Source of the DNA: Moritella sp. | GTDB taxonomy: Bacteria > Pseudomonadota > Gammaproteobacteria > Enterobacterales > Moritellaceae | Direction of reading: 5' to 3' | Assembly (NCBI RefSeq): GCF_013215705.1 | Contig: NZ_JABSQR010000009.1 | Coordinates: 124,001 to 188,000, forward strand | Length of the DNA: 64,000 bases | In this document: positions 8,705-17,892 of the stretch, piece after piece | Position numbering within the stretch: the first letter of the stretch is position 1 | How the letters are laid out: each line of letters opens with the position of its first letter | The notes under the pieces: generated by a model | What the model saw: only the letters and a program-made list of their open reading frames with translations | What the model was told of the DNA's origin: nothing | The model's database searches: none | Program-made: the position numbers and the translations under genes

Positions 8705-9340
8705 TTACATTAACATTCTCATTTCGCGTTCTTGTTCAGTTAAAGATGCTTGGAATGATTCACGATCGAATACTCGTAGCATATAGTTCTTTAACTCACC
8801 TGCAGCTTGGCCTGGAAGATCAATACCTAGTTCAGGTAAACGCCATAATAGCGGTGCCATGTAGCAATCGACTAAGCTGAATTCTTCACTCATGAAGTAT
8901 GGGTATTCAGCAAAAATAGGGCTGATACTCATTAATGCTTCTTGCAGTTGCTTACGCGCTACAGCAGCTTCTTCAACAGAGCCTTTCATGATCTTAGTTA
9001 CTAATGAATACCAATCGTTTTCGATACGGTGCATCATTAGACGGCTACTACCACGAGAAACAGGGTAAACCGGCATCAAAGGTGGATGCGGAAAACGCTC
9101 ATCCAGATATTCCATGATAATACGTGAGTTATATAATGTTAGTTCACGGTCGATTAATGTAGGTACTGTTTGGTAAGGATTTAAATCAATTAAATCTTCA
9201 GGTAAATTATTACGATCAACCTGATGAATATCAACACTTACGCCTTTTTCAGCTAAAACGATTCGGACTTGATGACTATATAGATCAGTCGGCTCCGAAT
9301 ATAACACCATAACTGAACGTTTATTAGCAGCTAATGCCAT
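8705..9340 (-). CDS. sspA: SspA, stringent starvation protein A
   Basis: An RNA-polymerase-associated protein of the glutathione-S-transferase fold. The 211-residue product has the N-terminal thioredoxin-like domain (VMVLYSEPTDLYSHQVRIVL, then YQTVPTLIDRELTLYNSRII) and a helical C-terminal domain with the conserved YFMSEEFSLVDCYMAPLLWR. I start it at the ATG at 9340, preceded by a strong GGAGGT; the open frame extends to 9421 but without a better site. It precedes sspB directly and follows petC on the same strand. Confidence 0.95.
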   Translation of the reverse strand: MALAANKRSVMVLYSEPTDLYSHQVRIVLAEKGVSVDIHQVDRNNLPEDLIDLNPYQTVPTLIDRELTLYNSRIIMEYLDERFPHPPLMPVYPVSRGSSRLMMHRIENDWYSLVTKIMKGSVEEAAVARKQLQEALMSISPIFAEYPYFMSEEFSLVDCYMAPLLWRLPELGIDLPGQAAGELKNYMLRVFDRESFQASLTEQEREMRMLM

Positions 9341-9452
9341 GCCACCTCCAATAAATTGTAAACACAAACGCCAATGATAGCCTAAACTAGCATTGGCGGT
9401 ACGTAATTCTTTTACCAGCAACTTTACAAGTAATGCGGCAACATATCAGTGA

Positions 9453-10253
9453 TTAGTGGATATCACGCCAGTATTCGCGGTTCAGGAACCAAGTAAATAC
9501 AAGTAGAATCAGTAAGAATCCAATAACCCAGAAGCCCATTTCTTGACGTTCAAGCTGATTTGGCTCTGCTGAGTAAACTAAGAAGTTTACCAAATCTAGC
9601 ATTGCTTCATCAAACTCTTCTGCTGATAACTCACCGTTTCCATCGGGACTTAGGTAGCTAGTCAGAATTTCACCTGTTGCAACACCATTAGCGTCAACAA
9701 CTGTGGTTTCTTTAACAATTCTAGCACCTTCCGGCAGATCTAGCTCTTCTTCGTTATGTTTTATTTCTAAAAGACGCGCTGTACCTTGTAGTTCTTCAAG
9801 TACATGCGGCATACCGACACTTGGGAATACCACATTATTCACACCAAATGGGCGAGTTTCGTCAATATAGAAAGAACGCAGGTAAGTATAAACCCAATCT
9901 GCACCACGTAAACGCGCTTCAAGAGTCAGGTCTGGAGGTGTCGCACCAAACCATTTAGCACCACTTTCAGCAGGCATCGCCGTGAGCATTAATGAGCCAA
10001 CTTTAACGCCGGTAAATACCAAGTTTTCAGACATTACATCGCGATCGATACCCAAATCGTCAGCAACACGTGAATAACGTTGATATTGCGTAGAGTGACA
10101 CGTAGAGCAATAATTCATGAAGATTTTAGCACCATTTTGCAGTGATGCTTTGTCTCTTAAATCATAATTGGCTTCATCTAAATGTACAGCATTACCAGAT
10201 GCAAAAGCAGCCATAGGCAATAGGGTAAGTAACGCGATAAATAATTTTCTCAT
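9453..10253 (-). CDS. petC: Cytochrome c1 subunit of the bc1 complex
   Basis: The haem c subunit of ubiquinol-cytochrome c reductase. The 266-residue product has a cleavable signal peptide (MRKLFIALLTLLPMAAFASG), the haem-attachment motif CSTCH at about 49-53 and a C-terminal membrane anchor at about 241-258 ending in NREYWRDIH. A Met for axial ligation is plausible in the TAMPAES region. The start codon overlaps the end of petB, and the order petA-petB-petC is intact. Confidence 0.94.
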   Translation of the reverse strand: MRKLFIALLTLLPMAAFASGNAVHLDEANYDLRDKASLQNGAKIFMNYCSTCHSTQYQRYSRVADDLGIDRDVMSENLVFTGVKVGSLMLTAMPAESGAKWFGATPPDLTLEARLRGADWVYTYLRSFYIDETRPFGVNNVVFPSVGMPHVLEELQGTARLLEIKHNEEELDLPEGARIVKETTVVDANGVATGEILTSYLSPDGNGELSAEEFDEAMLDLVNFLVYSAEPNQLERQEMGFWVIGFLLILLVFTWFLNREYWRDIH

Positions 10254-11467
10254 TACATTGTCACCCTTTTTGGTAATGGTTTAGTGGTTTCATTCTTACT
10301 GTATAACCACAGCAGAGCGAAATAGCCAAAGTAACCTAATGTGGTAATTTGCGACAATAATGTACGACCAGGTGTTGGTGCTAATGTCCCTAATACACCC
10401 AGAATAATGAAACAAATAACAAACTGAGATAAATTAAGTTTATGCCAAATACTACGATAACGGATTGATTTCACTTTTCCGCGATCGATCCAAGGCACTA
10501 AGAATAGCATCACAATAGCGAGGCCCATCATAACCACACCACCAAGTTTGTCCGGAACCGCACGTAAAATGGCATAAAACGGGGTGAAGTACCACACTGG
10601 CGCAATATGGTCCGGTGTTTTCAATGGGTTCGCTGCTTCGAAGTTTGGCGCTTCCAAGAAGTAACCGCCACCTTCTGGCATAAAGAAGATCACAATACTA
10701 CATAAGATAAGCATCACCACGACCGCAACAGCATCATGTACTGAGTAGTAAGGGTGGAATGGAATAGCGTCTTTCGGCCAACCATTTTCATCTTTGTTTT
10801 CTTTGATTTCAATACCGTCAGGGTTATTAGAACCAACGTGATGCAGTGCCACGATGTGTAAGAACACCAGTACCACAAGTACTAATGGCACAGCAATAAC
10901 GTGTAGTGCAAAGAAACGGTTTAATGTCGCACCCGAAATCACATAATCACCACGGATCCAAAGCGTTAAGTCATCACCAATAATTGGTATCGCACCAAAT
11001 AACGAGATAATAACCTGTGCACCCCAGAATGACATTTGACCCCATGGTAATAAATAACCCATGAAAGCTTCAGCCATCAGTGCTAAGAAGATTAAGCAAC
11101 CGAAGACCCACAATAGTTCACGTGGTTTCTGGTATGAACCATACATCAGACCACGGAACATGTGCAGATACACCACCACAAAGAATGCGGAAGCACCCGT
11201 TGAATGCATATAACGTAACAACCAGCCAAATTCAACATCACGCATGATGTATTCAATTGATGCAAAAGCACCGTCGCCAGATGGATTATAATTCATCGTT
11301 AACCAGATACCCGTTAGGATCTGATTGACAAACACAACCGTAGCTAAAATGCCAAAGTAGTACCAGAAGTTAAAGTTTTTCGGTGCTGGATATTGACCAG
11401 CGTGTTTATTCCACGTATCCGTCATTGGGATACGTTCATCAATCCAATTGACTAATTTACCAAGCAT
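10253..11467 (-). CDS. petB: Cytochrome b subunit of the bc1 complex
   Basis: The membrane core that binds two haems b and oxidises ubiquinol. The 404-residue protein has about eight membrane segments. Haem-ligand histidines lie in RYMHSTGASAFFVVVYLHMF and in FFALHVIAVPL and LHIVALHH. The Qo-site motif appears as PVWYFTPFYAILR, a PEWY variant in which Glu is replaced by Val. It overlaps both petA and petC by one base. PVWY at this site occurs in some proteobacterial lineages. Confidence 0.96.
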   Translation of the reverse strand: MLGKLVNWIDERIPMTDTWNKHAGQYPAPKNFNFWYYFGILATVVFVNQILTGIWLTMNYNPSGDGAFASIEYIMRDVEFGWLLRYMHSTGASAFFVVVYLHMFRGLMYGSYQKPRELLWVFGCLIFLALMAEAFMGYLLPWGQMSFWGAQVIISLFGAIPIIGDDLTLWIRGDYVISGATLNRFFALHVIAVPLVLVVLVFLHIVALHHVGSNNPDGIEIKENKDENGWPKDAIPFHPYYSVHDAVAVVVMLILCSIVIFFMPEGGGYFLEAPNFEAANPLKTPDHIAPVWYFTPFYAILRAVPDKLGGVVMMGLAIVMLFLVPWIDRGKVKSIRYRSIWHKLNLSQFVICFIILGVLGTLAPTPGRTLLSQITTLGYFGYFALLWLYSKNETTKPLPKRVTM

Positions 11468-12057
11468 TAGGCAGCTCCCTTATCTACACCAATTATAATC
11501 GTCGTTTTATCGACATAATAATGCGGTGGTATGACTAGATTCAACGGTGCAGGTACACCTTGGAATACACGACCAGCCATATCAAATTTAGAACCATGAC
11601 ATGGACAGAAGAAACCAGAAGAAACACCTTCGACTTGTTCGCCAAAACTATCAGGCAGATAAGTTGGAGAGCACCCTAAGTGAGTACAAATACCAACGGC
11701 TACCAATAACTCTGATTTAATCGAGCGATATTTGTTCTGTGCGTAACTCGGTTGTTGTTCTTGTTCTGATGCCGGATCGCGTAACGAACCATCATGCTGT
11801 TCAAGTTCGTTTAACACGCTTTCTGTACGAGATACAAGCCATACAGGTTTGCCTCGCCATTCAACACGAATTAACTGACCAGGTTCAATTTTACTAATAT
11901 CAACTTCTACCGGAGCACCAGCTGCTTTAGCTTTAGCACTCGGATTCCAAGATTTGATAAAAGGTACGGCTGCGCCGACAGCTCCAATACCACCCACTAC
12001 ACATGTAGCAGCAGTTAAAAAGCGACGACGACCAGAATCAACAGGCGCATTGCTCAT
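11467..12057 (-). CDS. petA: Rieske iron-sulfur subunit of the bc1 complex
   Basis: A 196-residue Rieske protein that carries electrons from ubiquinol to cytochrome c1. It has an uncleaved Tat-type signal anchor (GRRRFLTAATCVVGG) and the two cluster-binding boxes CTHLGC at about 129-134 and CPCHGS at about 158-163. Box spacing and the end of the protein match the family. It is the first gene of petABC; a candidate promoter lies upstream at 12270-12297. Confidence 0.96.
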   Translation of the reverse strand: MSNAPVDSGRRRFLTAATCVVGGIGAVGAAVPFIKSWNPSAKAKAAGAPVEVDISKIEPGQLIRVEWRGKPVWLVSRTESVLNELEQHDGSLRDPASEQEQQPSYAQNKYRSIKSELLVAVGICTHLGCSPTYLPDSFGEQVEGVSSGFFCPCHGSKFDMAGRVFQGVPAPLNLVIPPHYYVDKTTIIIGVDKGAA

Positions 12058-12385
12058 CCAATTATTCTCCCATTCGGACTCAGCGCAAATTATTTTTATT
12101 ATCTTGCAGTGAATACCATTTCAAAAAAGATAACTTTTTATTAGCTAAAAAAGTTACATAAATGCCGTTGAATTTTAATTAATTGGTTACATTTTTACAA
12201 GGACAATGAGACATTAATCATGGATTTTCAGTGATTAAGTCAATATCTGTCGCTTATGACCCAGTAAATAGCGTAAGTCGCTCTCTTTCTGTGTCAAGTA
12301 CTGCTATGCAAGTCAAAAACAGCATTACATTTAACAAAGCTATAACCCGTCAATTAAATAAACGATAAAAAAAAGACAAAAAAAA
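12058..12385. other. Long AT-rich leader upstream of petABC
   Basis: No credible gene was found in this gap. It holds the region between the rpsI terminator and petA, about 330 bases. A consensus -35 box is present about 235 bases before petA, so the petABC transcript may have a long untranslated leader, or a second promoter nearer the gene was missed. Confidence 0.5.
12270..12297 (-). promoter_or_regulatory. Candidate promoter of petABC
   Basis: On the minus strand a perfect -35 TTGACA is followed after 16 bases by TACGCT, a moderate -10. The position is far from the petA start codon, so this may not be the only promoter. Confidence 0.35.
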
Positions 12386-12406
12386 GCCTGGCATATGCCA
12401 GGCTTT
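12366..12406 (-). terminator. Rho-independent terminator of rplM-rpsI
   Basis: A perfect palindromic stem, GCCTGGCATATGCCAGGC (12386-12403), is followed on the minus strand by long T runs (TTTTTTTTGTCTTTTTTTT). It lies 33 bases after the rpsI stop codon and separates the ribosomal operon from petABC. Confidence 0.88.
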
Positions 12407-12438
12407 CGTCGCAATAAAGCGAACCACCAAAAAACGAA

Positions 12439-12831
12439 TTAACGTTTTGAGAACTGTGGACGTTTACGTGCTTTTCTAAGACCAACTTTCTTACGTTCAA
12501 CTTGACGAGCATCACGAGTAACAAAACCAGCAGCACGTAGAGCAGGACGAAGAGTTTCGTCATATTCCATAAGTGCGCGAGTGATACCGTGACGAATTGC
12601 GCCAGCTTGACCAGTAGTACCACCACCTTTAACAGTGATGTTTAGGTCGAATTTGTCTTGTAGTGAAACTAATTCTAGTGCTTGACGAACAACCATACGA
12701 GCTGTTTCACGACCAAAATAAACTTCCAAAGAACGTTTATTGATAGTTAGTTGACCAGTACCAGCTTTCATGAATACACGAGCTGTTGAACTTTTACGAC
12801 GACCAGTGCCGTAGTATTGATTTTCTGCCAT
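12439..12831 (-). CDS. rpsI: 30S ribosomal protein S9
   Basis: A 130-residue S9 protein. Diagnostic segments are [15 protein letters not shown] at the N-terminus, [19 protein letters not shown] in the middle and the basic tail [12 protein letters not shown], whose terminal Lys-Arg reaches the P-site tRNA anticodon loop. It follows rplM after an 18-base gap, the conserved L13-S9 pair, and ends in a strong terminator. Confidence 0.99.
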   Translation of the reverse strand: MAENQYYGTGRRKSSTARVFMKAGTGQLTINKRSLEVYFGRETARMVVRQALELVSLQDKFDLNITVKGGGTTGQAGAIRHGITRALMEYDETLRPALRAAGFVTRDARQVERKKVGLRKARKRPQFSKR

Positions 12832-12849
12832 TTGCTTAAATTCCGTAAA

Positions 12850-13278
12850 TTAGATGTCTAGAACTTGTGGTTGTTGAGCAGCATGATTGTGCTCTGGACC
12901 TGCGTATACTTTCATCTTACGGAACATTGCACGGCCTAGAGGACCTTTTGGCAACATACCTTTAACCGCAGACTGGATAACACGCTCAGGAGCTTTTTCA
13001 ATAAGCTTTTCAAAGCTAATTGATTTAATGCCGCCAATGTAACCAGTGTGCGAGTAGTAAATTTTACCTTTCGCTTTGTTACCAGTTACAACGATTTTTT
13101 CACAGTTTACAACGATGATGTAATCGCCAGTATCAGCATGAGGAGTGAACTCAGGCTTATGCTTACCACGTAAGCGAGAAGCGATTTCAGTCGCAAGACG
13201 ACCTAAAGTTTTACCTTCAGCGTCAACAACGAACCATTCACGTTTGATCGTGCTTGGTGTAGCAACAAAAGTTTTCAT
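12850..13278 (-). CDS. rplM: 50S ribosomal protein L13
   Basis: A 142-residue L13 protein, an early assembly protein of the large subunit. Diagnostic segments are [54 protein letters not shown] and the end [20 protein letters not shown]. In E. coli L13 represses its own operon by binding the mRNA leader; a hairpin-bearing leader is visible here too. Confidence 0.99.
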   Translation of the reverse strand: MKTFVATPSTIKREWFVVDAEGKTLGRLATEIASRLRGKHKPEFTPHADTGDYIIVVNCEKIVVTGNKAKGKIYYSHTGYIGGIKSISFEKLIEKAPERVIQSAVKGMLPKGPLGRAMFRKMKVYAGPEHNHAAQQPQVLDI

Positions 13279-13424
13279 TTTATATTGAACCCAATAAAAT
13301 TTGTTTAAACTATCACATACAGTTATCTATACGTGAACTATATACCTTGCTCATCCCTTCGAATAAGCACATGGCGTCATTAGGACAAGGAACCACCACA
13401 GCACCTTGTTCGTGGGCAGCGCGT
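13279..13424 (-). promoter_or_regulatory. Leader of the rplM-rpsI mRNA, possible L13 autoregulatory site
   Basis: Between the promoter and the rplM start there are about 140 untranslated bases. On the minus strand the leader contains the inverted repeat ACAAGG ... CCTTGT (13385-13409), with a 13-base loop, close to the expected transcript start. L13 is known to autoregulate in E. coli; that this hairpin is the target is inference. Confidence 0.4.
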
Positions 13425-13453
13425 ATTATAAAGAGAAATGAGCGAAATTTCAC
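13425..13453 (-). promoter_or_regulatory. Promoter of rplM-rpsI
   Basis: A perfect TATAAT -10 (13425-13430 on the plus strand as ATTATA) is followed by a GC-rich discriminator (ACGCGCTGCCC), typical of ribosomal operons. The -35 is weak (TGAAAT, about 16 bases upstream). An AT-rich tract lies further upstream and could act as an UP element. Confidence 0.6.
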
Positions 13454-13526
13454 CTATATTTTAAAAAAATATAGATTAATCTCAAAAAACATCAATATAA
13501 GGCCAAGAAAATGACTGAAATTAAGA

Positions 13527-14459
13527 TTATTTCCGTAATTTTACTTGATGCACTTGATGATTTAGGTCTTTAGTAAGAATGAGGTTAGCACGTTCTCGCG
13601 TTGGTAAGATATTTTCTACTAAGTTTTTACCATTAATTGTACGCCAAATGTTCAATGCCACATCTTTTGCTTCATCCTCACCTAATTTAGCATAGTGATG
13701 AAAGTAAGAACTCGAATCGGAAAAAGCACTTTCTCGTAACTGTAAGAAGCGTTGCACATACCAGTTTTCAAGGTTTTCAGTATCAGCATCGACATAGATA
13801 GAGAAATCCACAAAGTCGGAGACGAAAACGCGATGCGGATCATTGGGGTATTCTAATCCCGATTGCAACACATTTAAGCCTTCGAGAATAACAATATCAG
13901 GCTGCTCAACAACCACTTCGTTGCCAGGTTCAATATCATAAGAAAAATGGGAATAGACAGGGGCGGTAACACGCGCATTACCCGATTTAATGTCCGCTAC
14001 AAATTTCACTAAGGCATTAATATCATAACTTTCAGGAAAGCCTTTACGCTTCATCATGTCATGCTCTTTTAAATACGCATTCGGGTACAAAAAACCATCG
14101 GTGGTGACCAATGCAACTTTAGGATGTTCACGCCAGCATTGTAACAAGGCTTGCAAAATCCTTGCGGTGGTACTTTTACCAACAGCAACACTACCCGCAA
14201 GACTGATAATATAGGGTACTTTAGCTACTTTCCGTCCCAAGAACTGATCACGGACAACACGACGCTGCATACGATTCGTGACATATAAATTAAGCAAACG
14301 CGACAAAGGTAGGTAAATATCGCACACTTCTTCAATGGAAACGCGTTCATTAATACCTTGTAACTGCTTTAATTCGATTGCCGATAAGGTCAGCGGTACT
14401 GACTCTCGTAGTTCAGCCCAATATTCCCTGTCAAACACTTGATATGGTGAGTAATTCAT
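13527..14459 (-). CDS. coaA: CoaA, type I pantothenate kinase
   Basis: Phosphorylates pantothenate, the first and rate-limiting step of coenzyme A synthesis, and is feedback-inhibited by CoA. The 310-residue product shows the P-loop [18 protein letters not shown] at about 94-111, TTDGFLYPN at about 130-138, [10 protein letters not shown] and [12 protein letters not shown]. The N-terminal [16 protein letters not shown] is typical. It sits alone between zapE and rplM, a position where enterics and vibrios usually have no coaA. Confidence 0.97.
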   Translation of the reverse strand: MNYSPYQVFDREYWAELRESVPLTLSAIELKQLQGINERVSIEEVCDIYLPLSRLLNLYVTNRMQRRVVRDQFLGRKVAKVPYIISLAGSVAVGKSTTARILQALLQCWREHPKVALVTTDGFLYPNAYLKEHDMMKRKGFPESYDINALVKFVADIKSGNARVTAPVYSHFSYDIEPGNEVVVEQPDIVILEGLNVLQSGLEYPNDPHRVFVSDFVDFSIYVDADTENLENWYVQRFLQLRESAFSDSSSYFHHYAKLGEDEAKDVALNIWRTINGKNLVENILPTRERANLILTKDLNHQVHQVKLRK

Positions 14460-14709
14460 TAAACTAAAAGCCTATTTAACGCCCTAATAATCACTTACTT
14501 CACGAATTTAGAAGCAAGCCTTTACGCTCAACTTAATGACGTAACAACACTATACACGTCACTTTGTCAATTCATGTCAGCCGAAACAATAGCCTATATA
14601 CTCATCGTAACTCAATAAATAATGCGTTAGTGAGTGTATTTATTTTAATAACGCGCACAAAAACTACCTATTCGGTGCTAAAGCAGTCGTGTTCATAACG
14701 CAATCCGCA

Positions 14710-15822
14710 CTAAGGTAAATGTTCACGTCCTAAATATTCATGCGATTGCATTTCTTGCAAACGTGATAAGCATCGGCGAAATTCGAACTCTAATAAACCG
14801 GTGGTATATAACGCCGACATTTCTAGTTCAGCTGACATTATCAAGGTGACATTGCGTTCGTAAAATTCATCGACCATGGCAATAAAACGACGCGCGATAT
14901 CACCTGTTAACGGGCCCATCTGTTTTACATTAGCCAGTAAGACTGTGTGGTAGATACGCGAGATTTCCATATAATCAACTTGGCTACGAGGTCCGCCACA
15001 TAGCTCATTGAAATCAATCATCAACACGCTATCTGCTTCTGCCAATGTCGGTATCTGGCGATTTTCAATGTCGATTAGTTGATTATAGTTGCGGGGTTCA
15101 CAAGATAACTGCTGAAAATATTGGTCTAGATTTTTCTGCGCCGCACGATCCAGAGGAAAATGATAGATCTCAGCTTGAGCTAAGGTACGTAAGCGATAAT
15201 CCACCCCACTATCGACATTGATGATGTCGCAGTTTTGATTAATCAACTGGATCGCAGGTAAAAAGCGAGCCCGTTGCAAACCATTACGATAAAGCTCATC
15301 CGGAATGATATTCGATGTCGCAACAAGAATGACCTGATGGCTAAATAACTCTTCAAACAAGGTGCCTAAAATCATTGCATCAGTAATATCCGACACAAAA
15401 AATTCATCGAAACAAATAACCCGGGTTTCATCTGCTAATTTTTTTGCAATCACTTTAAGTGGGTTTTTCTGCTGTGCTAAAGCTTTTAGCTCTTGATGAA
15501 TTCGATGCATAAAACGGTGAAAATGAACGCGGATTTTATTCTCAAACGGCAGACAATCGTAGAAAGTATCAACTAAATAGGTCTTACCTCTTCCGACTCC
15601 GCCCCAAAAATAAATGCCTTTAACTGGATTAATTTGCGTCGGCATCTGCTTTGTCGTTAAGCCTTTTAGCTTGGCAAATAAACCGCGTTTGGCAGGTAGT
15701 GCAGGTACCATTAATAAATCATCAAACAAGCGTTGTAATGCCATTACTGCATTTTCTTGTGCGGCATCAAACAAAAAATCAGGGCGCTTTAAATCAAGCT
15801 GATATTTTTCTACTGGGGTCAT
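14710..15822 (-). CDS. zapE: ZapE, cell-division AFG1-like ATPase
   Basis: An AAA-type ATPase that associates with the Z ring and destabilises FtsZ polymers in vitro. Walker A is GGVGRGKTYLVD and Walker B VICFDEFFVSD; the sensor region LVATSNIIPDELYRNGLQR and GVDYRLRTL follow. I start it at the ATG at 15822 (370 residues, MTPVEKYQLDL), which matches family N-termini; the frame stays open to 15870. It is divergent from zapG, which also acts in division and envelope growth. Confidence 0.95.
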   Translation of the reverse strand: MTPVEKYQLDLKRPDFLFDAAQENAVMALQRLFDDLLMVPALPAKRGLFAKLKGLTTKQMPTQINPVKGIYFWGGVGRGKTYLVDTFYDCLPFENKIRVHFHRFMHRIHQELKALAQQKNPLKVIAKKLADETRVICFDEFFVSDITDAMILGTLFEELFSHQVILVATSNIIPDELYRNGLQRARFLPAIQLINQNCDIINVDSGVDYRLRTLAQAEIYHFPLDRAAQKNLDQYFQQLSCEPRNYNQLIDIENRQIPTLAEADSVLMIDFNELCGGPRSQVDYMEISRIYHTVLLANVKQMGPLTGDIARRFIAMVDEFYERNVTLIMSAELEMSALYTTGLLEFEFRRCLSRLQEMQSHEYLGREHLP

Positions 15823-15999
15823 TATAATTGCTAATCCTTTACGGTTTCTAACGCCTTGGTCACCACGCATTAATAATAATCAATGCTACCATGTTGTATT
15901 CTTTTGAAATACACTATTTTAAAACAAAGGTGCTTATATTAGAGTATCAAAAGAAACACGCTATTTTAGTGAGTACAATTATCATTTAACGAGGTGTAT

Positions 16000-16371
16000 A
16001 TGCCCTATCTTGAAATATTAATTAGTCTGGTTCTCGGTATTGTTATCGGTTTTTCTATTGCCAAGGCAACCAACACCAAAGATCAAACAGGGAAATTTAA
16101 GGGTAAGCTATTAGCCAAAGAAGCTGAGATTGAACAATACAAACATGATGTGAATGAACACTTCACCAGCACTGAAGCATTATTAATGAAATTATCTGAT
16201 ACTTATGTCGAAATGCAGCAGCACTTGGCCAATAACGCCAAGCATTTATTAGATAATGTTGCCGTTAAAGATATTCCTTTTCAGACCAAAGCAGTAATCG
16301 ATCCTGCTGAGCCTGTTGAAGGTCAGCCAAAAGATTACTCAAGTACAGCTTCAGGATTACTACACAAATAA
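16000..16371 (+). CDS. zapG: ZapG (YhcB), DUF1043 inner-membrane protein
   Basis: A 123-residue protein with an N-terminal membrane helix (residues about 4-21) and a cytoplasmic coiled coil, the pattern of YhcB/ZapG, which links cell division with envelope growth. I chose the ATG at 16000 because GAGGT lies four bases before it; a GTG at 15994 overlaps the ribosome binding site. It precedes degQ-degS, as in E. coli, and faces away from zapE. Confidence 0.92.
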   Translation: MPYLEILISLVLGIVIGFSIAKATNTKDQTGKFKGKLLAKEAEIEQYKHDVNEHFTSTEALLMKLSDTYVEMQQHLANNAKHLLDNVAVKDIPFQTKAVIDPAEPVEGQPKDYSSTASGLLHK

Positions 16372-16438
16372 CTTGAACTTTTATATCTAGGCTACATCTA
16401 ACTGTTTATGCTTATAATTTTCAAAGGCTTAAATAGTT

Positions 16439-17797
16439 ATGAACGTAAAATCACATTTAACGACTCTTACTGCACTAACATTAAGCACGGCAATAGGGTT
16501 AGCAAGTCTACCTGCAACAGCAGCACTCCCACTCGCTGTTGCAGGACAATCATTACCGAGTCTAGCCCCCATTCTCGAACAAGTCACACCTGCCGTAGTG
16601 AATATTTCAGTTTCTGGTACCAAGGTATCGCAGCAACGTATACCTGAGGCTTTTCGCTATTTCTTTGGCCCTGAAGGCCATGGTTCACAACAACGTCGAC
16701 CGTTTCAAGGTCTGGGTTCGGGCGTGATAATCGATGCTAAACAAGGTTATATCCTCACCAATAATCATGTCATTGCTGATGCTGACGAGATCAAGATCAT
16801 GCTAAAAGACGGACATGAATACGAAGCAAAACTTGTTGGTGCCGATATAAACAGTGATATAGCCTTATTACAAATTAAAGCAGAAAACTTAACCGCGATT
16901 AAATTCGCCGACTCGGATAAATTACGGGTCGGTGATTTCACTATCGCGATTGGTAATCCCTTTGGTTTAGGTCAAACCGTGACATCTGGTATTGTCAGTG
17001 CCTTAGGTCGCACTGGTTTGCAATTAGAAAACCTGGAAAATTTCATTCAAACCGATGCCGCGATTAACAGCGGTAACTCCGGTGGCGCCTTACTTAATTT
17101 ACGTGGTGAGTTGATCGGGATTAATACGGCGATATTAGGACCTAATGGCGGTAATGTCGGTATTGGTTTTGCTATACCTGCGAATATGGCCAATAACCTG
17201 GTACAACAAATCATTGAACATGGTGAAGTTCGCCGAGGCGTATTAGGTGTCGCTGGCCAAGAGCTGACCCCTGATTTAGCGAAAGCATTCGATATCGATA
17301 TACAATATGGCGCGTTCATCAACCAAGTCACCCCAAGCTCCGCAGCAGCAGAAGCGGGCTTGATAGCGGGTGATATTATTGTCAGTGTTAATAACAATAA
17401 CATCCGTAGTTTTAGCGAATTAAGAGCACGAATAGGCACGTTAGGGCCAGACAAACAAATCACGTTGGGCGTGGTCAGAGACGGGATCGAAAAGCGCGTA
17501 ACGGCAACATTAAAACCCGCAGATAACAAACTTGCCAATGCCAGTAACTTACACCCGGGGCTTGCAGGCGCTGTATTGGCCACTGCCGACAACAATCAAG
17601 GCGTGCTGATTTCGAAAGTCGAACCCCGTTCAATAGCGGCGGCATCGGGCTTAGAGGAAGGTGATATTATTATTGGTGTTAACAAGGATAAAGTGAAAAA
17701 TTTAGCCCAGTTACGTGAATTACTCACTGAAAAAAAAACCACTCTCGCACTTAATATCAAGCGCGGAAATCAACATTTATTCTTGGTATTACGCTAG
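16439..17797 (+). CDS. degQ: DegQ, periplasmic serine protease/chaperone
   Basis: An HtrA-family protease for misfolded periplasmic proteins. The 452-residue product has a signal peptide ending near ATA (residues 26-29), a trypsin-like domain and two PDZ domains. The catalytic triad is complete: His110 in LTNNHVI, Asp140 in INSDIALL and Ser214 in SGNSGGAL. The shorter LA loop favours DegQ over DegP. It is followed after 95 bases by degS, the usual pair. Confidence 0.96.
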   Translation: MNVKSHLTTLTALTLSTAIGLASLPATAALPLAVAGQSLPSLAPILEQVTPAVVNISVSGTKVSQQRIPEAFRYFFGPEGHGSQQRRPFQGLGSGVIIDAKQGYILTNNHVIADADEIKIMLKDGHEYEAKLVGADINSDIALLQIKAENLTAIKFADSDKLRVGDFTIAIGNPFGLGQTVTSGIVSALGRTGLQLENLENFIQTDAAINSGNSGGALLNLRGELIGINTAILGPNGGNVGIGFAIPANMANNLVQQIIEHGEVRRGVLGVAGQELTPDLAKAFDIDIQYGAFINQVTPSSAAAEAGLIAGDIIVSVNNNNIRSFSELRARIGTLGPDKQITLGVVRDGIEKRVTATLKPADNKLANASNLHPGLAGAVLATADNNQGVLISKVEPRSIAAASGLEEGDIIIGVNKDKVKNLAQLRELLTEKKTTLALNIKRGNQHLFLVLR

Positions 17798-17852
17798 TAC
17801 TTACATCACTTTACGTTATTTCCTACATTATCGTAGGCAGAGGTGCTATTCT

Positions 17853-17886
17853 CTACGTTGCCATTTTTAGTGGGTAACGTAGGGAT
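17853..17886 (+). promoter_or_regulatory. Hairpin overlapping the degS ribosome binding site
   Basis: CTACGTTGCC (17853-17862) can pair with GGTAACGTAG (17873-17882) to form a stem of about 10 bp, one pair G-U. The last bases of the 3' arm are the first bases of the AGGGAT ribosome binding site of degS. It could reduce degS translation; no function is proven. Confidence 0.35.
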
Positions 17887-17892
17887 ATCTCG

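Noticed and set aside
12354-12626. A 90-codon minus-strand frame with a Val/Leu-rich product
   Set aside because: It is the second frame of rpsI and runs through the terminator.
16408-16647. A 79-codon plus-strand frame overlapping the start of degQ
   Set aside because: It is another frame of the degQ signal peptide region; degQ is well supported.
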